NCBI RefSeq assembly: GCF_024586455.1
Contig: NC_065919.1
Coordinates: 40,772,839 to 40,836,838, forward strand
Reading direction: 5' to 3'
Source of the DNA: Bactrocera neohumeralis
Taxonomy: Eukaryota; Arthropoda; Insecta; Diptera; Tephritidae
DNA: 64,000 nt
In this document: in pieces, positions 30,836 through 41,935 of the stretch
Layout: each line of letters opens with the position of its first letter
How positions within the stretch are numbered: position 1 is the first letter of the stretch
Made by a program: the position numbers and the translations under genes
The notes under the pieces: generated by a model
The model's input: only the letters and a program-made list of their open reading frames with translations
The model's database searches: none
Told to the model about the DNA's origin: nothing

Positions 30836-31982
30836 CTATAGTATAACTGCCTTATTCTTCTTTGGAGTAAAAGAAACAAGTGTTTTTTCCTGATCGAAAG
30901 CAAACTGAGATGTTAGTGGTTGCTTTCTTTTATGAGCCAAAAAGCATGGAGGAATTTCCGGTTTGTTTTTGCGTAGAGTTCCGATGGTTGTTAGGTTATA
31001 ATCCTTCAATAACTCATCAGCAAGAGGTATAGATGCAAACCAATTATCATAGGTAACATTGCGGCCGGAACCTTTAATAGTTTGGACTAGCTTCTTCACA
31101 TAATCTGCTGCTGTTTTTTGCTCTGTTCTCTTGCCAATATAAGGAATCGCATCAAACATATAGTACGTCTTAGCATCGCAAATGGTTACTATTTTTAGTC
31201 CATATTTATCGGGCTTTGAAGCAATGTATACCCGAAAAGGACATTTTCCTCGAAAACTCAAAAGTGGTTCGTCAATGGTCAAATAAAATCGTGGTTGGTA
31301 TGAATTTCGGCAATTAGCTATAAATAATTCCCATATTTGTCTAAAAGCGGCAAGTCTTGTCATCGAATCGTACGCAGTTCAGTAAAAATTGGAAACGATT
31401 TGCACTCATAATTGATTTGTAAACAGCAGCACTAAATGGTGACCACATATCGTTTGCACTTTTACGATTGTCTTTATTTATAGCAGAAAAGAGCAAAAGG
31501 CCTATCAACGCTTTGAATTCTGTACTATCAGTTTTATGAACATATCGCTGATTTTCATATTTTGGAGCACGTCGGTCAATTTCTTGATTAGTGTATAACA
31601 CAATTAAGTCAATTATTTCCTCGGTAAGTAAAGTTGTAAATGCATCCTTTTCAGTTACAATGTTTTGAGCAGCACCCCTCGCCAGTCGTTGAATAGATAC
31701 ACAGATTTTGTTTCTGCGTGGTGTCTTACTCGAAGTTCGTGCAACAGTTGACCAAATATGTCCATTCTTACCTTTTAATAACGCTTTCGTTGGATTTACT
31801 GGATCATTACCGTCGTCACTTATGTCATCAACACCAATTTCGTCTTCTTCTCCTGAATGTATGGATAAATTATCCCCTACTTCGGATATCTCGCCATCTT
31901 CAGAACAGGACTCACCGTGAAAATCATCATCAACAAGATTTTGCAGTATGTTTTCAATTTCTTCATTTGAAATCGAAGCCAT
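30836..31982 (-). pseudogene. piggyBac transposase (DDE_Tnp_1_7), truncated
   Basis: From ATG 31982 a 213-codon frame runs to 31341, with an acidic N-terminus (DDISDDGNDP) and the family's FKALIGLLLFSAINKD core. A small deletion with a frameshift near 31355 joins it to a second frame (31363-30836) containing LTIDEPLLSFRGKCPFR, with the first catalytic Asp, and VTYDNWFASIPLA, with the second. The frame ends at KKNKAVIL near 30838, before the third Asp and the C-terminal cysteine-rich domain. It is therefore inactive. Confidence 0.9.
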
Positions 31983-32256
31983 TTTTAGCTAAAAAAATAA
32001 CATTTATTAAAGTTCCACAAAAAATTTGAACAATCACAAAGAGCAACATGGGGTGACTGATCACCCCAGCAGAACTTTTTATTGCTATTATTGCAAAATT
32101 ACGACTTACCGCGACAAGTGCATGCAAGCGACTGATTGTTCTCACTCTAATTGAGGAATAGATCAAGCGACAGAAACATACAACGAAGGAAACAAGAAAT
32201 ATTTACAGTTATCTACAACCGTGGGGTGACCCGTCACCCCTGTTGTCGTTTGAAGG
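30836..32256 (-). mobile_element. piggyBac-family transposon, 3'-truncated
   Basis: The 5' end lies at the right: TTAA at 32257-32260, then reading leftward CCTTCAAACGACAACAGGGG and a GGGGTGAC/GTCACCCC palindrome. A second GGGGTGACTGATCACCCC palindrome is at 32050-32067, likely a subterminal binding site. The transposase gene begins at 31982. The 3' end, including the last catalytic Asp, is replaced by an unrelated repeat at about 30835. Confidence 0.82.
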
Positions 32257-32513
32257 TTAATAACTATGTAAAAAAATGTGGGCTTTGAAATAAATTCCTA
32301 AAAATATCTATGTGAACTCAAAATAACCAATTATATGGCAACGCAAAACTAAGGGCACACTTGTTGTTTTCTTTGAATAACGGTTCAACGAACACACCAA
32401 AGAAACAAAGTTTAGTTGGAGTGTGAAAGGAGCATCGCAGTTAACACGCGTAAATATAAATTTATTGAAATTTTTGTGTTGTAACCAAAATATTTTCGAA
32501 AAAAATTGAAAGT

Positions 32514-33333
32514 ATGCCGCGTAAGCAGCTCACTCTCGAGGAGAGGCAAATTATAATAAATTTGTACGAGAATGAAAATAAATCCAATGGTGAAATAGGT
32601 AAAATAGTGTCTCGTAGTCGCTTTACGGTTAGAAAAGTCATCCAGCGCAAAATAAAGGAGAACCGGATCGAAAATATACCTGTAAGTGGCCGGCCACCCA
32701 AATTAAGCGAGAAAGATAAGCGACTTATAAAGCGTACCATTGAAAAAAATCCATTTACCAGCGCCCCAAAAATTGCAGCAGGGCTAGAGAAATATCAAAA
32801 CGGTAAAGTTTCGCCCGATACTGTTAGAAGAAGCTTAGCTGAACAGGGACTGAAGTCTTGTGTCCCAAGAAAGAAACCGCTTATAAACAAGGTAAACAGA
32901 GTAAAGCGCATAGAGTTTGCAAAAACCTATATAAATAAGCCACAAGAGTTCTGGAACAAGGTTATATTCTCTGACGAATGCAAATATAACATATTTGGAT
33001 CCAATGGTCGTTTAAAAGTGTGGCGTAGAGAAGGAGAAGCTTTGAATCCAAAAAATACAGTGAAGACCGTTAAACATGGAGGTGGGAGTGTCATGGTGTG
33101 GGGCTGTATGTCGTCGTCTGGGGTGAGTGATCTCGTATTTATTGAAAAAACAATGAACCAGTACGTTTATTTGGTTATATTAAAACACAATCTATAGGAA
33201 AGTGCTTCAAAATTGGGTTTAGCTGACGACTACTACTTCCAACAAGATAATGATCCGAAGCACACAGCCCACAGTGTGAAAATGTGGCTTCTCTATAACA
33301 CCCCACATATGCTGAAAACCCCTCCTGCAAGTA
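32514..33333 (+). pseudogene. Tc1-family transposase, stop codon and 3' truncation
   Basis: ATG at 32514 opens 227 codons (MPRKQLTLEERQII) with two helix-turn-helix segments (about residues 8-45 and 65-115), a GRPP hook at about 61-64, and the first catalytic region IFSDECKYNIFG. TAG at 33195-33197 interrupts the frame, which then continues in phase with YYFQQDNDPKHTAHS (second Asp) to about 33330. The DLNPIE block is absent and AT-rich sequence follows. I could not find inverted ends, so the element is probably a truncated fragment. Confidence 0.88.
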
Positions 33334-33789
33334 TTGCAATTGAGTTGAATATTTATTTTTTTCTGCGAAGCTAATATGCTATTCTATTTAATTGCTTAAT
33401 TTGCATTTCTTATGCAAGCGTTGCAAATGTATGTTACTCTATTATTAAATTTTTATTAATTTCCATGTTTATGTCCAGCTATTAAAAAGTGAAACAATAT
33501 AGTATGAGAAAGTACATAACTAAATATTTAACATTTTGGCCAATTACAATTAAATTGAGTAAAAAAACTACGAGAAAAAAAAGAATTTATTAATGAATAG
33601 AAATGTGCGAATACACTGAAAATAAATTGTGTGAAGAATGTGATTCTTTAAGAGAATTAAATAAAATCAATGTGAAAATTTATATAATTCAAAAATAAAA
33701 AAAAATTAATTTCATACATATGTAAGTGCACAATTAATTAGAACAACGTAAATTCGCGTAAAAATGCCAACTTCGACTAGAGTCTAGGG
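33334..33789. other. AT-rich non-coding interval
   Basis: It may include the 3' LTR of the BEL/Pao element that follows, but no second LTR copy is present to confirm this. Nothing else is recognisable. Confidence 0.4.
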
Positions 33790-34151
33790 TGGAATTTGGA
33801 ATATTTGTATAGTAATAAGGAACTGTTGGCTAGGGAACTGTTGCGTTGAGTAGCGTGTGCATCTACGTTTTTCTCCTCGTAGGGTGGTAGTAAGACCAAT
33901 TTGGCAAGCGGTCTTGTTACATCGCCGTTTTCAGTGATGATGTCAACTACTCGTACTCAGGTATCAGCGCCTGGATGTATATTGACAATCCTACCCAATC
34001 TCCACTCATTCGGTGGCAAATTGTCTTCCTTGATGACGACAAGCTCACCTGTCTTTAAATTTGTTTTTGGATGTTTCCACTTTATGCGTTTCTGCATTTC
34101 GTTCAGGTATTCGGTTTTCCACCTTTTGCAGAAGGATTGATTTTTTGCCAT
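33790..34151 (-). pseudogene. BEL/Pao pol C-terminal domain (DUF5641-like)
   Basis: The frame 34151-33957 has the typical YLNEMQKR and GELVVIKEDNLPPNEWRLGRI motifs. After a TGA (about 33957) it continues in phase with VRVVDIITENGDVTRPLAK and LVLLP to about 33845. This domain follows the integrase core in BEL/Pao polyproteins. Confidence 0.85.
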
Positions 34152-35152
34152 CTATTTACGATAAAGGCACTGTTCTCATTTATATCCGGTTCTGGTGGGG
34201 CCAACAGATGTCCACCGACCAAAAAATGTCCTGGAGTAAGTGGCTCCAAATCAGAAGGTTCGTTTGAGGCTGGGCTTAATGGTCGCGAATTAAGGCAAGA
34301 CTCAATTCGGCATAAGAGTGTGTTGAACTCTTCAAGAGTGTATTTGTGCCCAGACGCAATCTTGCGAAAATGACTCTTAAAGCTTTTCACACCTGCTTCC
34401 CAATGTCCGCCCATATGAGGAGCTGCAGCAGGTATAAAATGACATGTAAGAGCTTGGTGGCTATACCCCTGAGATAGTATTGTTGCGAGCATCGGCTATG
34501 AGGCTTTAAATTCGGACCTTAGGAATCTCGATGCTCCAACGAAGTTTTTACCATTGTCCGAATAAATATTCTTGGGGCAACCTCTTCTAGAAACGAATCT
34601 AGAGAGGGCTGCTAAAAATGATTGTGTCGATAGATCGGTAGAGGCCTCTAGGTGGATGGCCCTTGTTGTAAAACAGACAAACAGACAGACATACCCTTTG
34701 GATACACGGCATCCTCTTCCACGGTAGCTTTTTATTTCGAACGGACCCGCGAAATCTACCCCCTTATTCGTAAAAGCGCGTGAAAATGTGGATCGTTCGG
34801 CCGGAAGTGCACCCATAAGTTGCGTCTGAGCACGTTTTTTGAAGATCGTGCACGTCTTGCAGTTATGGATAATGGATCGTATCAAGTTTTTCACCCTTGG
34901 AATCCAATACTGAGCCCGCGATAGCCGTAACATAAGCTGATTTTCTCCATGCAGAGAGACTTGATGAATAAACTGGATTATTAGACGAGACAATACGCTT
35001 TTGTATGGAAGGATAATTGGATGGCGCTCATTGTACGACAAATCGAGAGACGCACCGAGACGGCCACCAGTTCCCATAACTTCATTTTTATCGAGGAATG
35101 GATTAAGAGAGAGTATTTCACTTTTTGCATCAATAAGCTGACCGGATTTCAA
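34103..35152 (-). pseudogene. BEL/Pao integrase
   Basis: The frame 35152-34496 has the zinc-binding region (H...H, then CKTC) and the core motifs GVDFAGP (first Asp) and IYSDNGKNFVGA (second Asp). The frame 34492-34103 gives PHMGGHWEAGVKSFK with the catalytic Glu and LTPGHFLVGG. One frameshift at about 34495 separates the two, so the catalytic triad is intact in residues but not in reading frame. Confidence 0.92.
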
Positions 35153-35164
35153 AAAATCATATTC

Positions 35165-36145
35165 TTAACCATTTTTCTGCTTCTGCGTAATTATTATCAA
35201 ACGTCTTGTCGTTGCTTTAATTTCATCGGATGAAATTAAGCAAGACTTTTGTTGAAAGGAAGCTTTTGTGTTTGGATGAGTTCTTTGAGAGAATCTCATA
35301 ACGTATGATAACACTCTCAAAGCTCTTGGCAAATTAGAAAAACGGTCAAGAATGTCGTTTGAATTCCCCTGTATTGTTGTACAAGCATGTACACGTACCT
35401 GTTTTTCCTCTATTGTCGTCTCGTAGTCGTTTTGTTGTAATGGCCATTTAGATTGATCTTCTTGCAGCCAAGAAGGTCCCCGACTAGCTAAGTCTGCAGG
35501 GTTAGATCCTGAATCGACATGATTCCAGTTTGCGTTACCGACCTTTTCTACGATTTTTGTCACTCGATGGGATACAAACGTTGACCATGAACATGGTGGC
35601 TTGCGAATCCATGCGAGAACGATGGTCGAATCCGTCCATAGTTTGAGATTAAGATGTGTCAGCTCCAGGTTGTTGACGACAGATTCAACTGTTTCGGCCA
35701 GTAATACGGCGCCGCACAGTTCCAGACACGGTAAAGATATAGTTTTGACAGGTGCTACTCTGGTTTTTGCCAATAGTAGGCTGACGAAAACTTCGTTGCT
35801 TATCTTTACGCGCAGGTAGACAGTTGCTGTGTATGCTTTCTCTGATGCATCGCAGAAACCATGAATGGACACATCGTCCGTTGGCGAAAAGTGGACCCAT
35901 CGTGGAATTTTAATGTTATTTATGTACCTGTGGTTGTCCATGAATGTGTGCCAACGATCCAATGTGGTAGGAGACACAACCTCGTCCCATTGTGTTCCTT
36001 CTAACCAAATGTGTTGCATTATCATTTTGGCTATTACTGTAATCGGTGCTAGCCATCCTAGTGGGTCAAACAGTTTGGCAATATCTGATAGGATAGCTTT
36101 TTTTGTAAAGGATTGTTTTGAAGTAGAATAAGTCAGTATATGCAT
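35165..36145 (-). pseudogene. BEL/Pao RNase H region
   Basis: A 326-codon frame has the Pao-type connection (AKLFDPLGWLAPITVIAKM) and RNase H-like motifs: FCDASEKAYTATVYLR, LELCGAVLLAE, LWTDSTIVLAWI and GSNPADLASRG. It follows the RT on the same strand after a frame change at about 36146, and is followed by integrase after a stop at about 35155-35165. Confidence 0.92.
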
Positions 36146-36149
36146 TCCA

Positions 36150-37040
36150 CCTTATCCCAAGAGCCTTGACATCACTTGTGTCTTCGAAATCTAAAAATTC
36201 TTTGTTGAGCAAGTGGTCTTTTGGTAGCCCTTGTAAAATTTTTCCACAATAGGCTGTTCATTTTCTTAATGGGAAACCTGCCGACTCCAATGCTGATCTT
36301 ATTTCATTTCTAGCTTTAATTACAGCCTCTATAGAGTGTCTACCTGCTAAGACATCATCAACATATGTACATGCATTTCCTAAGTATGTTTGAGGCTACT
36401 GGTAGTGAGCTTTTAACGTCGTCAGATAATTGAAGTAACGTCCTTATTGCCAGATAAGGAGCGCAGTTGATTCCGAACGTCACCGTCTTCAATTCGAAAA
36501 TATTAGTTTGCTCGATCGGAAAACGATTCGCTGGTACTTCGTTTGATCAGCCTTCACTAGGATTTGGCGATACATCTTCTCAATATCGCTATTGAAGACA
36601 TATTTAAATAATCGCCATCGCAGAATTAAGATGGTCAGATCTGTCTGAAGAACTGGACCGGGGAGAAGGATGTCATTCAGCGAAGTGCCGTTTGAAGTTT
36701 CTTGCGATGCATTGAACACCACACGCACTTTTGTAGATGTGCTCTCTTCTTTCTTTACGGCGTGGTGAGGCAGGTAATAGTTGTCGCTAGAGTCGGCCGT
36801 TTGATTAGTATGTATCTTTACCATATGACCCAGCTCAACGTATTCCTTTAAAACCCTGCATTTTTGCATATTTTCATCTTTTGACAACCGGGTTTCATTG
36901 CGATAAAACTGGGAGTACGCAATCTTTAATGAACTACCTAACCTAATGTTGACCTGATAGTCTTTCCTGAATGGTAGCGATACAACGTACTTCCTGTCTT
37001 CTTCGCATAAAATTGGGTGAAAATTTACCATAGGCCCCAA
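36150..37040 (-). pseudogene. BEL/Pao reverse transcriptase
   Basis: The frame 37040-36489 carries the RT palm motifs VRVVFNASQETSNGTSLND and VFNSDIEKMYRQI (first catalytic Asp). After a frameshift near 36489 the active site YVDDVLAG is present at 36342-36365 in another frame, so all RT Asp residues remain. The upstream protease and gag should lie at higher coordinates but are not found in 37041-37260. The fragment at 29724-30643 belongs to a different copy, because it is on the wrong side for the order of domains. Confidence 0.92.
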
Positions 37041-37259
37041 ATAACTAATAAAGGGATCTTTCGAGTAGCCTTATTCCCCATATTTTGTTGATGGATGAAA
37101 CTCCGAAATCATCTTTTTCTGTTATTAATATGTGATATTGCCAAATAGGATAAAAATATAGCAATCAAACTGATTATGACTATGACCTATAATATGACTT
37201 AATAAAATACCAAAATTAATTTTGATCCGTTCACTATTTACCTAATAATAAATGTAAAA

Positions 37260-37393
37260 TTCTCTAGCAACACTTTTTATACTCCTTCAACCAGTTGCCA
37301 CGGAGTATTATACACAGTTCTGTTCATGTAACGGTTGTACGCATCATCTAAAATTAAACGAGATAGATATAGGGTTATACTTATGTATATATA
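37260..37393 (-). repeat. GTCCGTCC-type interspersed repeat, split left part
   Basis: TTTTTATACTCCTTCAACCAG to the ATAGGGTTATACTT tract matches the same stretch at 48633-48740. The other half of this copy resumes at 46752 after the LTR retrotransposon. Confidence 0.75.
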
Positions 37394-37675
37394 AGTTATG
37401 GGTTTACTTGTCGAAAGTAAAAATTATCTTCTTTTTCTGGTCTTACGACCTTTATTGTTCAACCGCTCACTTAACTCTAAACTTAACAAATTTTATAATT
37501 CTTATGGTAACTTAATGCGCTTGCAGTTCTGCTGACATCGGTTCCCACGTTCCGCTGGATTTCTAGAGAATCACGCCACACTGCGCTAGACGTATCGTCA
37601 GCACTTTTGCGACTAGAACGGATGCGCGTGTCTTTTGATTGTTTTAAATGTTATTGTTGCTAACTCCTCCCTTCT
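37394..37675 (-). repeat. 3' LTR of errantivirus-like element
   Basis: 282 bp, AGTTAG... to ...CATAACT in the minus orientation. It matches the 5' LTR (46508-46751) apart from small indels, including about 30 bp (near 37590-37615, containing CTAGACGTATCGTCAGC) missing from the other copy. The divergence indicates an insertion that is not very recent. Confidence 0.93.
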
Positions 37676-37686
37676 TAAAATCAATT
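37676..37686 (-). promoter_or_regulatory. Polypurine tract
   Basis: On the minus strand AAGAAGGGAGG sits directly before the 3' LTR, the expected priming site for plus-strand DNA synthesis. Confidence 0.75.
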
Positions 37687-38979
37687 GTCCTCAATTGATC
37701 AAAAATATAGTAAGTTGTCAAAATTGAAGAATGTTATGGGGTTTGCTGTCCTTACCCTTGGACGATGTTTCTGATGTAAAGCTTGTTTGCAGGATTATCT
37801 TCTTTCTCCTATGGCAGAAGAATATTATTGAACAAGTAAGGAAGGGCTAAGTTCGGGTGTCACCGAACATTTTATACTCTCGCATGATAAAGTGATAATT
37901 GAGATTTCATTATCCGTCATTTACATATTTTTCAAATACCGTATTTTTGTAAAGTTTTATTCCGCTATCATCATTGGTTCCTAAAGTACATATACACTCG
38001 TATTATACAGAAAAGGCATCAGATGGAAATCAAAATAGCGTTATATTGGAAGAATGTGTGTTTGTGAACCGATTTCACCCATATTACGTACATGTCATCA
38101 GGGTGTTAGGAAAATATTATATACCGAATTTCATTGAAATCGGTGTAGTAGTTCCTGAGATACGGTTTTTGGTCCATAAGTGGGCGAGGCCACGCCCATT
38201 TTCAATTTAAAAAAAAAAGCCTGGGTGCAGCTTCCTTCTGCCATTTCTTCTGTAAAATTTAGTGTTTCTGACGTTTTTTGTTAGTCGGTTAACGCACTTT
38301 TAGTGATTTTCAACATAACCTTTGTATGGGAGGTGGGCGTGGTTATTATCCGATTTCTTCCATTTTTGAACTGTATATGGAAATGCCTGAAGAAAACGAC
38401 TCTGTAGAGTTTGGTTGATATAGCTATAGTAGTTTCCGAGATATGTACAAAAAACTTAGAAGGGGCGGGGCCACGCCCACTTTTCCAAAAACATTGCGAC
38501 CAAATATGCCCCTCCCTAATGCGATCCTTTGTGCCAAATTTCACTTTAATATCTTTATTTATGGCTTAGTTATGACACTTTATAGGTTTTCGGTTTCCGC
38601 CATTTTGTGGGCGTGGCAGTGGGCCGATTTTGCCCATCTTCGAACTTAACCTTCTTATGGAGACAAGGAAGACGTGTACCAAGTTTCATCATGATATCTC
38701 AATTTTTACTCAAGTTACAGCTTGCACGGACGGACGGACGGACAGACGGACGGACGGACAGACAGACATCCGGATTTCGACTCTACTCGTCACCCTGATC
38801 ACTTTGGTATATATAACCCTATATCTGACTCTTTAGTTTTAGGACTTACAAACAACCGTTATGTGAACAAAACTATCGGGTGATTTTTTAAGGGCTTGAT
38901 AACTTTTTAAAAAAAAACGCATAAAATTTGCAAAATCTCATCGGTTCTTTATTTGAAACGTTAGATTGGTTCATGACAT

Positions 38980-39177
38980 TTACTTTTTGAAGATAATTTC
39001 ATTTAAAGGTTGACCGCGGCTGCGTCTTAGGTGGTCCATTCGGAAAGTCCAATTTTGGGCAACTTTTTCGAGCATTTCGGCCGGAATAGCCCGACTTTCT
39101 TCGGAAATGTTGTCTTCTAAAGCTGGAATAGTTGCTGGCTTATTTCTGTAGACTTTAGACTTGACGTAGCCCCACAA
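38980..39177 (-). pseudogene. Mariner transposase C-terminus, inverted second copy
   Basis: 65 codons repeat the last part of the transposase at 39228-39745 (WGYVKSKVYRNKPATIPALE onward) on the opposite strand. An extra T just upstream (a 7-T run against 6) throws the DYFLWG motif out of frame. Confidence 0.9.
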
Positions 39178-39227
39178 AAAAATAGTCTAAAGGCGTTAAA
39201 TCGCATGATCTTGGTGGCTAACTGCCC

Positions 39228-39745
39228 ATGCATCCCGAAAAATGCACTGTTTGGTGTGGTTTGTACGCTGGTGGAATCATTGGACCGTATTTTTTCAAAG
39301 ATGCTGTTGGACGCAACGTTACGGTGAATGGCGATCGCTATCGTTCGATGCTAACAAACTTTTTGTTGCCAAAATGGAAGAACTGAACTTGGTTGACATG
39401 TGGTTTCAACAAGATGGCGCTACATGCCACACAGCTCGCGATTCTATGGCCATTTTGAGGGAAAACTTCGGAGAACAATTCATCTCAAGAAATGGACCCG
39501 TAAGTTGGCCACCAAGATCATGCGATTTAACGCCTTTAGACTATTTTTTGTGGGGCTACGTCAAGTCTAAAGTCTACAGAAATAAGCCAGCAACTATTCC
39601 AGCTTTAGAAGACAACATTTCCGAAGAAATTCGGGCTATTCCGGCCGAAATGCTCGAAAAAGTTGCCCAAAATTGGACTTTCCGAATGGACCACCTAAGA
39701 CGCAGCCGCGGTCAACATTTAAATGAAATTATCTTCAAAAAGTAA
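39228..39745 (+). pseudogene. Mariner-family transposase, C-terminal half
   Basis: Coding begins abruptly at about MHPEKCTVWCG (39228) without the DNA-binding domain or first catalytic Asp. One frameshift near 39365-39380 is needed before KMEELNLVDMWFQQDGATCH (second Asp). The third acidic residue lies in SCDLTPLDYFLWG; I count 36 residues between them, unlike the 34 of classical mariner. It ends at AAG TAA near 39745. Frames joined by hand are not proposed as a functional protein. Confidence 0.85.
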
Positions 39746-39895
39746 ATGTCATGAACCAATCTAACGTTTCAAATAAAGAACCGATGAGATTTTGCAAATT
39801 TTATGCGTTTTTTTAAAAAAAAAAGTTATCAAGCTCTTAAAAAATCACCCGATATAATACTCTCGTTAGCAACATTGTTGCGAGAGTATAAAAAG

Positions 39896-41259
39896 CTGTT
39901 AGTGTGAGAATGGCCATGATTGCCACAGAAGTTTGAGTGGTATTCGTATTATTCTGAAGGCAATCCAAATGTTTTATGTTGTCTATGAATAACTCGTGGA
40001 TTGATTCCAATGACAAAAGATTTATTCTTTTCTTTTCCACTGGAGCAGATTGTGTTCTGACCGGTAACGCCCCGGTTAAAAGCGTTTCGCCATTGCAGAA
40101 AGAATCGTTATTTATTTTTATGGTAAGATTGCTGAATTTTACGACGAATGTGCCTGCAACAGACATTTCTTCCAGGCTATTATTTACTGTACCATTAAAG
40201 TTGTTTAATAGAATTAGTCCAGGTTGAAGTATTTCTATTGGTTTAACATGATTTGCGTTGCTATATTGACAAGTTGGATTTTGTTTACTATTTAGAAGTT
40301 TTGTTATGCAGGTTTTATTAACTAGGCTAACAATTTGGTCTTTATTACAAATAGATATAGAATTTATTGTCTAACACTCGCTATTTATTCCAAGTATATT
40401 ATTTTCTTTCTTAATAATATTATTGAAAACAATATTTATAATCGTATTATTTCTCTTAACAGGTTTAATCAAAATATTTTCTTAAGCTTTTTTTTCCGTA
40501 ATTGGTATTTTTACGATATACGCTAACATTGTTGAATTATAAAGGACGCTTGTTTCTGCAAAACTTAAGGCTTCTTCAGTTGATGTAAAAGGCATCTTTT
40601 CCTCTTCTAGTGTCTTAAGAGTTAATTCTAATTCTTTCTTGTTCAATAAAATGCTATTTACTAATTTTAATTTTGCCCATTGGATGGCATATCTAACGTT
40701 TACAATTTCTTCCTTAACTAAACGTAATCTATTTTGAATACTTATTACTAGTTCGTCGTTGAAGGAGCTGTCTTTTGTTATTGCGTTTGTTAGTTTGTCC
40801 GTAATTACTGTGAGGTTATTTATACGTTCTGTTAGTGCTTGATTTACTAGAAATTGTTTATTGTTATTGTCGTTTAATTGTTTAGTGTCGTATTCTAATG
40901 CAGCAAAATCGTCGTGATCTGGGGTTCCAGCTAAATATTTCAATGCTGTACCCAGGATGTTAATTGATCTTCTAATTTTTCTACCTGATGGTTTAATAGA
41001 TTTAATTGCTTCTTTGGTCTGTTCTATTTCTTGTTTTAAAGTTGAGTAAAATATACTGTTTGTCTGTATGTTTTTGTCCGTGAATTGCTTTACCTCTGCC
41101 AAAAATTGTTCGCAGAGTTCAACGTTGATAAGGTGTATTAGTTTAAACGTTCCGTCTTGTATTTTGGTCAGTCCTTTGCTTATTGTAATTGTATGAGCTG
41201 TTGAGAAGTCTGTAATTTGGAAGTCGGTCAGAACCATTGTTGTCGCTGTAAGCGTTAGT
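39896..41259 (-). pseudogene. Errantivirus-type envelope (env) gene, disrupted
   Basis: On the minus strand a splice acceptor (CTTTTTGCAG, ending at 41260) precedes the env exon, as expected for spliced env mRNA. The frame 41237-40482 contains a polybasic cleavage site at about residues 86-90 followed by a glycine/alanine-containing segment like the fusion peptide of F-type insect envelopes. Stops and a frameshift separate it (near 40480 and 40375) from a second frame (40166-39896) ending in a hydrophobic, membrane-anchor-like stretch. The gene is cut there by the element at 37831-39895; a short tail-like remnant lies beyond at 37720-37830. The interruptions preclude a functional envelope. 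Confidence 0.8.
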
Positions 41260-41261
41260 CT
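41260..41261 (-). promoter_or_regulatory. env splice acceptor
   Basis: Minus strand TTTTTTCTTTTTGCAG ends here, a strong polypyrimidine tract plus AG between the pol stop (about 41307) and the env ATG (41237). The matching donor was not located. Confidence 0.6.
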
Positions 41262-41304
41262 GCAAAAAGAAAAAATTTAGAAAATGCGTCTGTTTTATTT
41301 AATT

Positions 41305-41870
41305 TTATTACTTAGCTTTTAATATTACTCTTATGAACTACCCTATTTGACTCGGTCAGTACCGAAGTCGACCTGTTTTCCTTAACTACTTCTTTTTTAT
41401 ACCTAGGTGAGATTTTAGTTCCTAACCTATTGTGGACCTTCAAGTAAATCGTTTCTCCTGGATTACAATCAATAATTGGTTGTAATTTGCTATTGTGATT
41501 TTTAAGATCTTGTTGTTGTTTATCTTTTATTCTTTGAATATTATCTAATCTAGCTTTTTCGAATATTTCGGGGTCTGTGCTTACCGTACGACCGAAAAAA
41601 ATTTCTATTGGTCTATTATTAATTGTGCTGTAAATTGAGTAATTATATTCATAGACAGCTCTGTCTAAAAGTTGTGCAAATGATGGATAGGTGTCTCTTT
41701 TAAGACGGGCTTATTAGGGTGTCTATCGTACTTATTTGTTTTACAAATACTACATTGTTTGACTATTTTATTTATTTTGTTATTCATGCTGGGGAAAAAA
41801 TATTTCTCTAGTATATGAGATTTATTCTCTCTACCATTACGATGAGCTCTTCTGTGTATTTCTATGATAA
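41305..41870 (-). pseudogene. Errantivirus-type integrase, core deleted
   Basis: The N-terminal zinc-binding region (HRRAHRNGRENKSHILEKY then CSICK) spans about 41865-41745. It is followed at about 41700-41715 by sequence that belongs after the catalytic core (SFAQLLDRAVYEYNYS, NNRPIEIFFGR) and then the C-terminal GETIYLKV domain. The DDE catalytic core is missing, a deletion of roughly 100 residues judged from the family's usual length. Confidence 0.8.
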
Positions 41871-41935
41871 TTTCTTCCTGCCTTTGTTATTCTAATGCAT
41901 TTTCTACCTTTCTTCTTGCAAACCTAATACGATAT

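Larger units (their letters stand above)
38876..39852 (+). mobile_element. Palindromic mariner derivative
   Basis: Flanked by TA (38874-38875, 39853-39854), at a site whose empty form AACTATAATACTC is seen in the other host copy (about 21825). Arms of about 348 and 350 bp (38876-39223 and 39503-39852) are inverted copies that each include the transposase 3' coding end, not just terminal repeats. Both ends therefore come from the transposon's 3' end, and the 5' end with start codon is missing. The middle (39224-39502) holds the rest of the catalytic domain once. Confidence 0.92.
37831..39895 (+). mobile_element. AAGTTCGGGTG interspersed element, split by a mariner
   Basis: Second full copy of the 20781-21870 family: same AACAAGTAAGGAAGGGC start, GTTCGGGTGTCACCGAAC near-palindrome (37851-37868), GGGCGTGG/CCACGCCC pairs, GGAC tract and GCGAGAGTATAAAA end. 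Removing the mariner at 38876-39852 leaves about 1.09 kb, the size of the other copy. It lies inside the 3' end of the env region of the LTR element. Confidence 0.9.

Noticed and set aside
29724..37040. One single BEL/Pao element spanning protease to integrase
   Set aside because: The protease fragment lies downstream of the integrase on the same strand, the reverse of the expected order, so two copies are needed.
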